DNA of 64,000 bases from Enorma phocaeensis (GCF_900186505.1 NZ_LT891969.1:248001-312000); one strand, 5' to 3'. Positions 27,086 to 36,603 are shown, counted from the first letter of the stretch. Notes: generated from the sequence alone by a model not told the origin. Program-made: numbers and translations.

Positions 27086-27627
27086 AGCTGGATGCCCTCG
27101 CGGACCTTCTGAACGGCCTTTTCGCCCGCGATGTCGCCGAGAACGGCGAGTGCGAAGGGAAGCGCCTGCCCCATGGCGGAGGCCGTGATGATGTTGCCGT
27201 CTACGATGACGGTTTTCGCCCCGGCGAAGGTGCCCGCGGGGAAGGCCTTCTCGAAGCCGGGGAAGCAGGTGGCCTGACGACCGACCAGAAGGCCGAGCTC
27301 GCCCAAGATGGACGGCGCGGCGCAGATGGCGGCAACATGCTTGGTCGCGGCGAAGCGGCGCACCACGTCGCAGACGCGCTCGTCGCGCCTGAGGTGCAGG
27401 GTGCCCGGCATGCCGCCGGGCAGCACGACGTAATCGTACTCGTCAAAATCAACCTCATCGAAGGTGTAGTCGCATACGATGTCGATCTGCTGGGAGCTCA
27501 CGGCATCGCGGGTGGGTTGGATTGAGACGAGCGACACGCGCACGCCTCCCCGGCGCAGGACATCGACGATGGTGAGGCACTCGATGGTCTCGAACCCATC
27601 GGCGACCAAAACGGCAACGGCACTCAT
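27082..27627 (-). CDS. DJ-1/PfpI-family protein
   Basis: 181 residues, YajL/DJ-1 class by length and sequence. Members have been linked to oxidative-stress protection, chaperone or glyoxalase-like activity, and the true role is debated. The nucleophile-elbow cysteine is in AAICAAPSILGELGLL, with the acidic partner in VLVADGFETIE near the N-terminus. ATG 27627 has AAGGA five bases upstream. First gene of the DJ-1, maf, P1-peptidase row. Confidence 0.92.
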   Translation of the reverse strand: MSAVAVLVADGFETIECLTIVDVLRRGGVRVSLVSIQPTRDAVSSQQIDIVCDYTFDEVDFDEYDYVVLPGGMPGTLHLRRDERVCDVVRRFAATKHVAAICAAPSILGELGLLVGRQATCFPGFEKAFPAGTFAGAKTVIVDGNIITASAMGQALPFALAVLGDIAGEKAVQKVREGIQL

Positions 27628-27742
27628 GGAGATTCCTTCCCTTAGACGACGCATCCCATCACTTATACCCACGAGCATGGGCGATTTGACCGCTGTCCGA
27701 GCGTCAAATTCCGCGGCCTTGGTGCCGCGTTGCACGACTCCG

Positions 27743-29059
27743 CTACCGCTTGCGCGAGAGGTGCACGACGGTTTCGCAATGGAACGTTTCCGGGAAGAGG
27801 TCTACCGGGGTGATGGTTACCGGCTCGAAGACGTCTCGCTCGGCAAAGCGCGCAAGGTCGCGTGCGAGCGTTGCGGGGTCGCATGAAACGTAGGCTACAT
27901 CGCGAGCGGAGGTGTCCGAGATGAGCTCGACTGCCTCGGGGTCTAGGCCCGCACGAGGAGGGTCGACCACGAGTACGTCCACCTCGTCGGCGGGGAACTC
28001 GCGTACGGCATCCCCACCGATCGCATCAACGTTGTCGAGTCTGGCGCGTTCGAGGTTGCGTCTGAGGTCGCGCACGGCGGGGCCATACGATTCCACCGCT
28101 GAAACCCAGGCGCAGCGCCGTGCGAGCGGTAGGGTGAACGTGCCCGCGCCGCAATACAGGTCGCAAGCGACGTCGTCCTCTCCGGGATTCAGCGCATCCA
28201 TCACAAGCTCGATCAAGATTTCCGCTGCGGCGGTATTGACTTGGAAGAACGACGGGGCGGAGACGCACATTACCTCGGATCCGATTCGCTCGGTCCATGA
28301 CCCTTGGCCGGCAAGCAGCTCGTTTTTCACCACGCGCCTGGCTTTGCGCTCGCCCTTGGTCATGACGCGCACGATGCTCGTTGGTTTCAGGGCATCCTCG
28401 AGCACGCGGGCGACATGAGCGCGCGGGAAGCCCCCCGTTGGGGTCCAGAGCGCCACTTCGAGCGCTTTGGTGCGCCGGCTGGCGCGTACCCCTACGCGTT
28501 CGAGAGAAAGATCGCGCGAGTTGCCAAGGTAGGAGAGAGCGCCTGCCGCGGATTTGAGCGCTTTTGGGAATGCCTTCTCGAACAACGGGCACCGATCGAT
28601 TCTGATGATTTGATCGGGATCGAGGCCGTGCATGCCGAGAACGACATGGCCGTTTTCCCCGCGCACGGCGAGCTCGATCTTGTTGCGATACCCCCAGGCA
28701 TCTTCGGTGTGCCGTATGGGCCGAACGAGCCGATCGATATCGTCGGCGGAGAATCTGCCGATGCGTGCGAGTGCCGAGCGGAGATTCTCCGATTTGGCGG
28801 CAAGTTGGTCTTCGCGCCTGAGCGCACCCCAGGGGCAGCCGCCGCAAAGCCCCACGAAGGGGCATGGGGGCTGGATGCGGTTGGGGGAGAGTTCGATGAT
28901 CCTCTCCACATGCGCGCGCGCGAACGTAGGACCCTCGGTGTCGATCGTCGCCTCTACGACATCGCCGGCCACCGCGCCCGTGACGAAGACGGTCTTTCCT
29001 TCCGCGGTGCGGGCGATGGCATCTGGTCCATAGGCCATTCGTTCGACGGTCAGTTGCAT
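27743..29059 (-). CDS. RNA (uracil-5-)-methyltransferase, RumA/RlmD-TrmA family
   Basis: SAM-dependent RNA m5U methyltransferase, probably acting on 23S rRNA. 438 residues. An N-terminal TRAM-like domain comes first (ERMAYGPDAIART). Iron-sulfur cysteines are in CPFVGLCGGCPW plus DRCPLF. The methyltransferase domain has DLYCGAGTFTLPLARRC (SAM binding), VVDPPRAGLDPEAVELI and YVSCDPATLARDL, whose cysteine is the catalytic nucleophile. Which uridine is modified (rlmC, rlmD, rlmCD or trmA-like) cannot be decided. It lies 62 bp downstream of ppk and may be co-transcribed with it. Confidence 0.92.
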   Translation of the reverse strand: MQLTVERMAYGPDAIARTAEGKTVFVTGAVAGDVVEATIDTEGPTFARAHVERIIELSPNRIQPPCPFVGLCGGCPWGALRREDQLAAKSENLRSALARIGRFSADDIDRLVRPIRHTEDAWGYRNKIELAVRGENGHVVLGMHGLDPDQIIRIDRCPLFEKAFPKALKSAAGALSYLGNSRDLSLERVGVRASRRTKALEVALWTPTGGFPRAHVARVLEDALKPTSIVRVMTKGERKARRVVKNELLAGQGSWTERIGSEVMCVSAPSFFQVNTAAAEILIELVMDALNPGEDDVACDLYCGAGTFTLPLARRCAWVSAVESYGPAVRDLRRNLERARLDNVDAIGGDAVREFPADEVDVLVVDPPRAGLDPEAVELISDTSARDVAYVSCDPATLARDLARFAERDVFEPVTITPVDLFPETFHCETVVHLSRKR

Positions 29060-29121
29060 GCGGCCCCTTTCTCGCTGCTCGGCCTACCAGTGTACCCGAA
29101 GGGACCGACCTGCGCGAAGAC

Positions 29122-31698
29122 CTAGCGGCGACGCTCCTTGGGGGAGCCTATCAGGAGCGTTTTGATACCGAGTCCGATCAGGGCGAGACCCGAGCGGACG
29201 CGCCCTGGCTTGCGCTTAGCAAGCGTGGTGCTCTTGGCTGCATGATGGTCGATGGGGGCCTCATGTGCCTCGGGCTCGGGTTCGATGAGGGTGGCGCACA
29301 CGGCGGTCTCCCGAGCAGCAGGCTCCGGAGCAACCGGTGCCCCCGCAGACGCGGGAGGCGTCTGCTCCGCTGCCTCATCCATCTGGCTTTGCGGGGGAGT
29401 GACCGGTGCCGGTGCGGTGGGCCTCATCTGCTCCAGTTGCCGCGCTACGGTCTGGGCCGCAGCATCGAGAACCGCTGAGGCGGCATCGTAATCCGGCACG
29501 GGCTGCTCGATCGCTTGCCGGCGCTCCTGCTTGCGCGCAGCACGCTCGGCTTCCGCCGCATCCGCTGCACGGGCGTAGGCATGCTTGAGGAGGTATTCCT
29601 GCGAGTTGAAGGGCATCTCGTCGGCATTGCGCGAGACAACCTCCCAGGTTCCCCTGTTCGAGAGGGTGCGCGCTTTCACGTTGTCGTTCAATTGCGCATG
29701 CATGTACTCCTGCACCATGGCGCGGCATGCAGGATCGAGCACGGGGTAGGCGATCTCGACGCGATGCTCGGTGTTGCGGGTCATCATGTCGGCGGAAGAG
29801 AGGTAGACGATGTCGTTTTCCACACCGAAGGAATAGACGCGCGCATGTTCGAGGAAACGGCCGACGATGGAGCGGATGTGCACGTTTTCGGTTTTGCATG
29901 CGACGTCGGGTAGCAGGCAGGAGATTCCGCGGATGATCATCTGCACGTCGACGCCAGCCTGGCTTGCCTCGGCGATCTTGTCGATGACCTCGCGGTCGGT
30001 GAGCGAGTTCATCTTGAAGAAGACGCGCGCGGGCAGCCCCTCTCGAGCGCGGTCGATTTCGCGGTTGAGGCCGTTCATGATGAGCGGCTTGAGTCCCGCC
30101 GGCGCGACGCCCAGGTAGCGGTAGTCACCGGAGAGGTTGCCGAGCGAGAGGTTGCGGAAGAACGCGTTCGCATCCTCGCCGATGCCGGGATGCGCGGTCA
30201 TGAGCATGAAGTCCGAGTAGAGCTTCGCGGTCTTCTCATTGAAGTTGCCGGTGCCAAGCAGCGTCAGGCGGGTGAGCGCCATGCCGTCGCGATAGGTTAT
30301 CTGGCAGATCTTGGAATGGCACTTGAAGCCCTCGGAGCCGTAGATGACGGTGCAGCCCGCCTCCTCGAGGCGCTCTGCCCACTCGATGTTGTTCTGCTCG
30401 TCGAAGCGGGCGCGGAGCTCCATGAGGACGGTGACCTCCTTGCCGTTTTCCGCAGCATCGATGAGCGACTCGCACAGCCTCGACTGCTTTGCCACGCGGT
30501 AGAGCGTGATCTTCATCGAGATGCACGAGTCATCGAAAGCGGCTTCGTGCATGAGGTCGAGCAGGGGGTTCATGGACTCGTATGGATAGAACAGCAGCTT
30601 ATCGCCTGCGATGACTTGGTCGCGAATGGACCTACCCGACTTGAACATGGGGCTTGGCTGGGGTTTGAACGGGGCGAAAAGCAGCTCGCTGCGAGCGGGC
30701 TCGGGCAGATGGCCCTCGACGCTGTAGATATAGCTGAGGTCAAGAGGGGTGGTGTAGTGGAGGACCGAATGAGCGGCGAGGCCGAGCGACTTGCGGATGG
30801 ATTTGAGCGTCGCGGGTTCTAGGTCCCCGAGCACTTGGAGGGCGACGGGCTGGAGGCGCAAGCGCTTCTTCAGGATACGCTTCATATGCTGGCGGTAGTC
30901 CTCGTCCTCTTCGACGCCCTCGCCGTCCGGGTCGATGTCGGCGTTGCGCGTGACGCGCACGACCGCGCACCCAGCCGGCAGATACGAGCCGAAGCAACTC
31001 GTTATGCAGGTCAAGATCACATCCTCGAGGAGAATATAGCGATACGCGCCGTCCTTTGAGGGCATGGCGACCACGCGATTCATCGAAGTGGGAACCTCGA
31101 TGAGGCCGAGGAGGTTCTCCTCCTCGTCGCTTTCGAGCGAGCAGACAAGATAGAGCGCCGCGTTCCTGAGGTTGGGGAAGGGGTGACGCGGGTCGATCAC
31201 GAGCGGGGATATGACGGGCGAGACGTAGGATTGGAAGTAGCGCTCGACGAAGGTGCGATCTTCGCCCGCTAGCTCGTTCGGGACGACGCGGAAGACCCGA
31301 TGCTTCTCCAGTTCGTCTTCTATCGCGGCAACGATGTCGTTCTGCTTTTTGATGAGCGGCGGTAGCGTCTTGAACACGAGGTCGATTTGCTCGGACGGGG
31401 TGAGGTTGCTTTTGTTGTCTACGGGCTGCCGTTTGAGCGTGGCGAGGTCGGAGAGTCCGCCTACGCGGATCATGAAGAACTCATCGAGGTTGGATTGGAA
31501 GATCGCTGCGAAGTTGAGGCGTTCAAAGAGGGGGACGGTCTCGTCGTAGGCTTCATCGAGAACGCGTTCGTCGAAACGCAGCCAGCTCAGCTCGCGGTTT
31601 TGCGTGTAGGAGAAGTCGTAGCGCTCAGCTCGCTCGATACCCTCTGCTTTGCGCTGCTTGCGAGACGCCTTAGTTCTTTTCTCTTCTTTTGATGCCAT
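29122..31698 (-). CDS. ppk1: polyphosphate kinase 1 with C-terminal extension
   Basis: Makes polyphosphate reversibly from ATP. 858 residues against about 690-740 usually. The N domain starts near YDFSYTQNRELSWLRFDERV. The two active-site histidine regions are KCHSKICQITYRDG and LEHARVYSFG. The catalytic C domain ends near EYLLKHAYARA. The remaining 145 or so residues are low-complexity Ala/Pro/Glu/Gln, then a basic stretch (KRKPGRVRSGLAL), a short hydrophobic segment (LALIGLGIKTLLIG) and KERRR. The extension is unlike the core and may anchor the enzyme to the membrane or to a partner; this is inference. Confidence 0.95.
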   Translation of the reverse strand: MASKEEKRTKASRKQRKAEGIERAERYDFSYTQNRELSWLRFDERVLDEAYDETVPLFERLNFAAIFQSNLDEFFMIRVGGLSDLATLKRQPVDNKSNLTPSEQIDLVFKTLPPLIKKQNDIVAAIEDELEKHRVFRVVPNELAGEDRTFVERYFQSYVSPVISPLVIDPRHPFPNLRNAALYLVCSLESDEEENLLGLIEVPTSMNRVVAMPSKDGAYRYILLEDVILTCITSCFGSYLPAGCAVVRVTRNADIDPDGEGVEEDEDYRQHMKRILKKRLRLQPVALQVLGDLEPATLKSIRKSLGLAAHSVLHYTTPLDLSYIYSVEGHLPEPARSELLFAPFKPQPSPMFKSGRSIRDQVIAGDKLLFYPYESMNPLLDLMHEAAFDDSCISMKITLYRVAKQSRLCESLIDAAENGKEVTVLMELRARFDEQNNIEWAERLEEAGCTVIYGSEGFKCHSKICQITYRDGMALTRLTLLGTGNFNEKTAKLYSDFMLMTAHPGIGEDANAFFRNLSLGNLSGDYRYLGVAPAGLKPLIMNGLNREIDRAREGLPARVFFKMNSLTDREVIDKIAEASQAGVDVQMIIRGISCLLPDVACKTENVHIRSIVGRFLEHARVYSFGVENDIVYLSSADMMTRNTEHRVEIAYPVLDPACRAMVQEYMHAQLNDNVKARTLSNRGTWEVVSRNADEMPFNSQEYLLKHAYARAADAAEAERAARKQERRQAIEQPVPDYDAASAVLDAAAQTVARQLEQMRPTAPAPVTPPQSQMDEAAEQTPPASAGAPVAPEPAARETAVCATLIEPEPEAHEAPIDHHAAKSTTLAKRKPGRVRSGLALIGLGIKTLLIGSPKERRR

Positions 31699-32259
31699 GG
31701 TTCATTGCTCCGTTCCTACGGTTCCCGTCTGATGCGGGGCACACGTTTCCCCCAGTATAGGTTCTTTCGTTTATAAGCGAGTGCGCAACGCGGGGAGCCC
31801 TCAATTCGAAAGCTTTATGAAGTGCTTACGCATGGACGCTTGCGGACCGCGCCGATGAGCGGTAGGTTGCGCGTTGCGAACGGTCGTCAAAGATTGAAAA
31901 TTGAATAAACTCGGTTATTAAATGAATACAAAATTGGTATTTAAGATGTCATGAAACAACATTGGTCGCTACATAGATTAAGTAATAATATGCATTACAA
32001 CTTGTATAATATCCATTCTGATAGCTCTTAATGAAGAATGAATCTATTATTTCCGCACGTAAGCGCTTTAACGAAATAAAGTGGTAATCCGAGATATGTT
32101 TCGCAATATACCGTTCCCCCGCTCTTTGGTACCGTTGGCGGAACTAGGGTACAGATTTTAGAAAAATGGATATATCTATGTTGTGTGCATACCGCATCGT
32201 GCGTTGTGCACGGTGCGTAGGCGGTCGCGCAAGCGGCCAAGGTAGAAAGGTAGGAGGAC
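31699..32259. promoter_or_regulatory. AT-rich control region between ppk1 and arcA
   Basis: 561 bp without a gene, and strongly AT-rich from 31880 to 32180, unlike its surroundings. TATAAT at 32005-32010 is a likely plus-strand -10 box for arcA, giving a 5' leader of about 240 nt. Repeated TGAATA (31902-31907, 31923-31928) resembles ARG-box half-sites. A palindromic AAGCGCTT core lies at 32061-32068. The leader hairpin CGCATCGTGC / GCACGGTGCG (32193-32217) sits 35 bases before the arcA ribosome site. TATACT on the minus strand at 31759-31754 may serve ppk1. The regulators are not identified. Confidence 0.5.
32059..32073. promoter_or_regulatory. cre-like palindrome upstream of arcA
   Basis: GTAAGCGCTTTAACG has an 8-bp palindromic core (AAGCGCTT) resembling LacI/CcpA-type operators. 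It lies downstream of the putative -10 box, where a bound repressor could block elongation. Weak evidence. Confidence 0.35.
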
Positions 32260-33501
32260 ATGACGAAAGGCTTGCACGTAACGAGCGAGATTGGGCAGCT
32301 AAAGAAGGTTTGCCTGCATCGTCCCGGCGATGAGCTGCTCAACTTGCCGCCCGACGAGCTCGAGCGCCTGCTCTTCGACGACGTTCCGTTCCTGGAGGTC
32401 GCCCAGCAGGAGCACGATCGCTTCGCGGAGATCCTGCGCGAGCAGGGTGTCGAGGTGCTGTATCTCGAGAAGCTCGTTGCCGAGGCGTTCGACGCCGTCC
32501 CTGAGGCTCGTGCTGAGTTCCAAGAGCAGTGGCTTGCGGAGGCCGGCATCAAGGGCAAGATGGCCCCGGCTGCCATCACCGAGCTGCTCGACTCCATCAC
32601 CGACAACCTCGAGTACGTCAAGAAGACCATGGCCGGCATCACTAAGGCCGAGGTCGAGCTGCCCCATGCCAGCTCCGTCACGCTCGATTCCCTGGTGAAC
32701 GTCGAGACCGAGAGCGATCTTCTGGTCGACCCGATGCCGAACCTCTACTTCACCCGCGACCCGTTCGCGGTCGTTGGCACCGGCGTCAACCTCAACCGCA
32801 TGTATTCGGTCACGCGTAACCGCGAGACGCTGTATGGCAAGTACATCTTCAAGTATCACCCTGATTACAAGGATGTCTCGCTGTACTTCCGTCGCGACGC
32901 CTCCTTCCACACCGAGGGCGGCGACGTCCTGAACATCAACGACCATACTATCGCCGTCGGCATTTCGCAGCGCACCCAGGCTGCCGCCATCGACGTCATG
33001 GCTCAGAACATGTTCTGGAACTCCGACTCCAAGATCGACACGATCCTTGCGTTCAACATCCCCGTGTCCCGTGCCTTCATGCACCTCGACACCGTGTTCA
33101 CGCAGATCGACGTCGACAAGTTCACCATCCATCCGGCGATCATGGGCACGCTCCAGGTGTTCAAGCTCACCCCGGGCAAGAACCCCGGCGAGGTCGAGAT
33201 CTCCGAGATGAACGACACGCTCGAGCACATCCTTGCCAAGGCGCTCGGCATCGACGCCGTCAAGCTGATCCCCTGCGGTGGCGGCGATCCGATCGCAGCC
33301 GCTCGCGAGCAGTGGAACGATGGTTCCAACACGCTCGCCGTCGCCCCCGGCAAGATCTGCGTCTATCAGCGCAACAACGTCACCAACGATGTCCTCTACA
33401 AGGAGGGCATGGAGCTGCTCGTCGTGCCTTCGGCCGAGCTCTCCCGTGGCCGTGGCGGCCCGCGCTGCATGAGCATGCCGTTCTGGCGCGAGGACCTCTA
33501 G
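32260..33501 (+). CDS. arcA: arginine deiminase
   Basis: Hydrolyses arginine to citrulline and ammonia, the first step of the arginine deiminase pathway. 413 residues, the normal length. The N-terminal motif is SEIGQLKKVCLHRPG. Active-site regions are FTRDPFAVVG, the HTEGGDVL loop, AFMHLDTVFTQID and the nucleophilic Cys in GRGGPRCMSMPF near the C-terminus; all are intact. TAGGAGGAC directly precedes the ATG. arcB and a YfcC-type antiporter follow; carbamate kinase (arcC) is absent from the window. Confidence 0.97.
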   Translation: MTKGLHVTSEIGQLKKVCLHRPGDELLNLPPDELERLLFDDVPFLEVAQQEHDRFAEILREQGVEVLYLEKLVAEAFDAVPEARAEFQEQWLAEAGIKGKMAPAAITELLDSITDNLEYVKKTMAGITKAEVELPHASSVTLDSLVNVETESDLLVDPMPNLYFTRDPFAVVGTGVNLNRMYSVTRNRETLYGKYIFKYHPDYKDVSLYFRRDASFHTEGGDVLNINDHTIAVGISQRTQAAAIDVMAQNMFWNSDSKIDTILAFNIPVSRAFMHLDTVFTQIDVDKFTIHPAIMGTLQVFKLTPGKNPGEVEISEMNDTLEHILAKALGIDAVKLIPCGGGDPIAAAREQWNDGSNTLAVAPGKICVYQRNNVTNDVLYKEGMELLVVPSAELSRGRGGPRCMSMPFWREDL

Positions 33502-33570
33502 TCCGTCTGTCGGTACGGTCCATGCCCCATCGATCTACGATGGGTGCTCAGGATCGATGAGTTGTAGTAT

Positions 33571-33609
33571 CGGGTGCGGCGATAAGCGCGAAGCGACGCG
33601 CCGCACCCG
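33571..33609. terminator. hairpin between arcA and arcB
   Basis: 11-bp perfect stem CGGGTGCGGCG / CGCCGCACCCG with a 17-nt loop, in the 287-bp arcA-arcB gap. There is no U-run. It probably acts as a partial terminator or mRNA-stability element that sets different levels of the two enzymes. Confidence 0.55.
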
Positions 33610-33788
33610 CTAGGTGTTTCGAGTATCGGTGGCGCCCAAACGCGTTTTGCGAAACGGCGTGTCTCTCCTCTCATCATAAGGTGCCGGCGAGCTCGTCACA
33701 TCTCGGCAGGATCACGCTGTGCTCTTGCCATCAAGACGGATGGGGCGCATCGCGCCCCGTGCACGGATTCGAACGAAAGGAACGAACC

Positions 33789-34784
33789 ATGGGTGTTAAC
33801 CTCTCCGGCCGCAGCTTCCTGCGCCTGCTCGACTTCTCCACTGAGGAGATCGAGTACATGCTGAAGCTCTCCAAGAACTTCAAGGACCTCAAGCGCACCG
33901 GCACCCCGCATCGCTACCTCGAGGGCAAGAACATCGTCCTGCTGTTCCAGAAGACCTCCACGCGCACCCGCTGCGCCTTCGAGGTCGGCGCCATGGACCT
34001 CGGCATGGGCGTGACCTACCTGGATCCCGGCTCGTCCCAGATGGGCAAGAAGGAGTCCATCGAGGACACCGCCCGCGTGCTCGGCCGCATGTACGACGGC
34101 ATTGAGTTCCGTGGCTTCGCCCAGGAGGACGTCGAGGAGCTCGCCGCTAAGTCCGGCGTGCCGGTATGGAACGGCCTCACCGATCTGTGGCATCCCACCC
34201 AGATGCTCGCTGACATCCTGACCGTTCAGGAGAACTTCAACTACGACATCAAGGGCAAGACCCTCGTGTTCATGGGCGATGCCAAGAACAACGTCGCCCG
34301 CTCCCTCATGGTGGTGTGCGCCAAGCTCGGCATGAATTTCGTTGCTTGCGGCCCCAAGGAGTGCATGCCCGCCGATGACGTCATCGAGGCCTGCAAGCCC
34401 ATCGCTGCTGCAAACAACTGCACCATCACCCTCACCGAGGATCCGAAGGCCGCCTGCACCGGAGCCCACGTCATCTACACCGACGTGTGGGTCTCCATGG
34501 GCGAGCCTGACGAGGTCTGGACCGAGCGCATCAAGCAGCTCGAGGCCTACCGCGTTACGCAGGAGCTCATGGACCTTGCCGATCCTTCGGCCATCTTCCT
34601 GCACTGCCTGCCTTCCTTCCATGACACCAACACCACCATCGGCAAGGACATCGCCGAGAAGTTCGGTGTCACCGAGATGGAGGTCACCGACGAGGTCTTC
34701 GAGGGCCCGCAGTCCAAGGTCTTCGACGAGGCCGAGAACCGTATGCACACCATCAAGGCTGTGATGTACGCGACCTTGAAGTAG
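33789..34784 (+). CDS. arcB: ornithine carbamoyltransferase (catabolic by context)
   Basis: In the deiminase pathway it splits citrulline with phosphate into ornithine and carbamoyl phosphate; the reaction is reversible. 331 residues. The carbamoyl-phosphate motif is STRTRCAFEV, with HPTQMLAD following and the ornithine/catalytic HCLPSFHD near the C-terminus. Sequence alone does not separate anabolic argF from catabolic arcB; the arcA neighbour decides. The ATG at 33789 has AAAGGA seven bases upstream. Confidence 0.95.
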   Translation: MGVNLSGRSFLRLLDFSTEEIEYMLKLSKNFKDLKRTGTPHRYLEGKNIVLLFQKTSTRTRCAFEVGAMDLGMGVTYLDPGSSQMGKKESIEDTARVLGRMYDGIEFRGFAQEDVEELAAKSGVPVWNGLTDLWHPTQMLADILTVQENFNYDIKGKTLVFMGDAKNNVARSLMVVCAKLGMNFVACGPKECMPADDVIEACKPIAAANNCTITLTEDPKAACTGAHVIYTDVWVSMGEPDEVWTERIKQLEAYRVTQELMDLADPSAIFLHCLPSFHDTNTTIGKDIAEKFGVTEMEVTDEVFEGPQSKVFDEAENRMHTIKAVMYATLK

Positions 34785-34791
34785 GTTCTGC

Positions 34792-34823
34792 GTTCGGGCG
34801 GGCGTGGGGGCGTCCGCCCGAAC
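34792..34823. terminator. hairpin between arcB and the antiporter gene
   Basis: 10-bp perfect stem GTTCGGGCGG / CCGCCCGAAC with a G-rich loop, 8 bp after the arcB stop and without a U-run. A processing or partial-termination role is likely. Confidence 0.5.
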
Positions 34824-34921
34824 CATTGCGGAGCAACTCCGCGATAGCCACAGGCTGACATCCCTTATGCACGGAAGGGCAGTTCGTCTGCATCCGATTT
34901 ACTAGAAGGGAGGAAGAAGAA

Positions 34922-36499
34922 ATGGCTGAAGCCACCAAGAAAAAGCGCGGCATGCTGTCGTCGTTCACCATTCTTCTTCTATTGCTTGCAATCGTCGCGA
35001 TCGTCACCGTCATTGTGTCGGGCGTCGCGCCTGATCAGGTTACCGCTGCTAATCTGAGCGATTTCTTTACCGCGCCCGTCAAGGGTTTTGCTGACGCGCT
35101 TCCCGTCTGCCTCTTCGTCTTCATCCTGGGCGGCTTCCTGGGCATGATGACCAAGACGGGCGCGCTTGACAATGGCATCGCCGTGCTCGTCAAGAAGCTC
35201 AAGGGTAACGAGATCGCGATCATTCCGGTTCTCATGTGCATCTTCGCCCTAGGTGGCACCACCTATGGCATGTGCGAGGAGACCGTCCCGTTCTACGCCC
35301 TGCTCGCCGCCACCATGATGGCAGCTGGCTTCGACCCCATGGTCGGCGCTGCCACCGTTTTGCTCGGTGCCGGTTGCGGCTGCTTGGGCTCCACGGTCAA
35401 CCCGTTCGCTGTCGGCGCCGCCGTCGACTCCCTGCGCGGCGTGGGCATCGAGGCTGACCAGACCATCATCATCGGCCTCGGCCTCGTCCTCTGCGTGATC
35501 ACCACGTTCATCTCAATCCTCTTCGTGATGAGCTATGCCAAGAAGGTCAAGGCTGACAAGGGTTCGACCATCCTGTCGCTCCAGGAGCAGCAGAATGCCG
35601 AGGAGGCCCATGGAGCCGCTGCGTCCGAGGTTAACAAGGACATCAAGCTCACCGGGCGCCAGAAGGCCGTGCTGGTCATCTTCGCTTTCACGTTCGTCGT
35701 CATGATCCTGGGCTTCATCCCCATCGCCGACCTCAACGAGGGCGTTGCCAACTTCTTCGATGCCGGCTCCCAGTGGGAGACCGTCGAGACCGAGATCACC
35801 AGCGACGACCTCGCCGCTGCATACGACGATGCCAACGGCTCCGTGACCACCATGGACGGCACCGTCGAGGGCGTTTCCTCCAGCGACGTTCAGACCGCCC
35901 AGGGCTGGTCTGCCGTCATCACGGGCCTGCCGATCGGTCAATGGTACTTCGATGAGGCGTCCACGTGGTTCTTCATCATGGCTATCGTCATCGGCATCGT
36001 GGGCGGTCTTTCCGAGAAGGAAATCGTGAACACCTTCATCGCCGGTGCTGCCGACATGATGAGCGTCGTGCTCGTCATCGCGCTCGCCCGCGGCATCTCC
36101 GTGCTCATGGCTGCCACGGGACTCGATCTCTACGTCCTGAACGCTGCCGCGAACGCGCTCCAGGGCGTGTCCGGCGTCCTGTTCGCGCCCATCGCGTGGA
36201 TCATCTACTTCGGGCTGTCCTTCCTCATCCCGTCGACCTCTGGCATGGCTACGGTCTCCATGCCCATCATGGGACCGCTGACCGATGCCCTCGGCTTCTC
36301 GCCTGAGGTCATGGTAATGATCTTCTCGAGCGCCATCGGCGTGGTGAACCTGTTCACCCCGACGTCCGGTGCCATCATGGGCGGCCTTGCGCTCGCCCGC
36401 ATCGAGTGGACGACGTGGCTCAAGTTCGCGATGAAGCTCGTCGTGGTCCTGTCCGTCGTTTGCATCATCGTCGTGACCGCCGCTCTCGTGATCCTTTAA
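34922..36499 (+). CDS. YfcC-family transporter, probable arginine/ornithine antiporter
   Basis: Integral membrane protein of 525 residues with about 12 hydrophobic helices, of the YfcC/DcuC-related (ArsB/NhaD-like) group. Signatures are VFILGGFLGMMTKTGALDNGI, GGTTYGMCEETVPFYAL, GSTVNPFAVGAAVDS and the mirrored LIPSTSGMATVSMPIMGPL. A hydrophilic, partly acidic segment lies in the middle (about 205-310). YfcC proteins are common in arc operons and are then taken to exchange arginine for ornithine; here position supports that, but transport was not shown. A ribosome site (GGGAGGA) precedes the ATG. Confidence 0.85.
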   Translation: MAEATKKKRGMLSSFTILLLLLAIVAIVTVIVSGVAPDQVTAANLSDFFTAPVKGFADALPVCLFVFILGGFLGMMTKTGALDNGIAVLVKKLKGNEIAIIPVLMCIFALGGTTYGMCEETVPFYALLAATMMAAGFDPMVGAATVLLGAGCGCLGSTVNPFAVGAAVDSLRGVGIEADQTIIIGLGLVLCVITTFISILFVMSYAKKVKADKGSTILSLQEQQNAEEAHGAAASEVNKDIKLTGRQKAVLVIFAFTFVVMILGFIPIADLNEGVANFFDAGSQWETVETEITSDDLAAAYDDANGSVTTMDGTVEGVSSSDVQTAQGWSAVITGLPIGQWYFDEASTWFFIMAIVIGIVGGLSEKEIVNTFIAGAADMMSVVLVIALARGISVLMAATGLDLYVLNAAANALQGVSGVLFAPIAWIIYFGLSFLIPSTSGMATVSMPIMGPLTDALGFSPEVMVMIFSSAIGVVNLFTPTSGAIMGGLALARIEWTTWLKFAMKLVVVLSVVCIIVVTAALVIL

Positions 36500-36603
36500 T
36501 CGCGAGTTCGCTGACCCGCAGGTCGCTTGTCTCCTTGCGGCCTGCGGGGGTCATAAGTCGTCAGCCGGCACGCGCATGGGCGGCGTCGGTGTGACCCTAC
36601 CTT

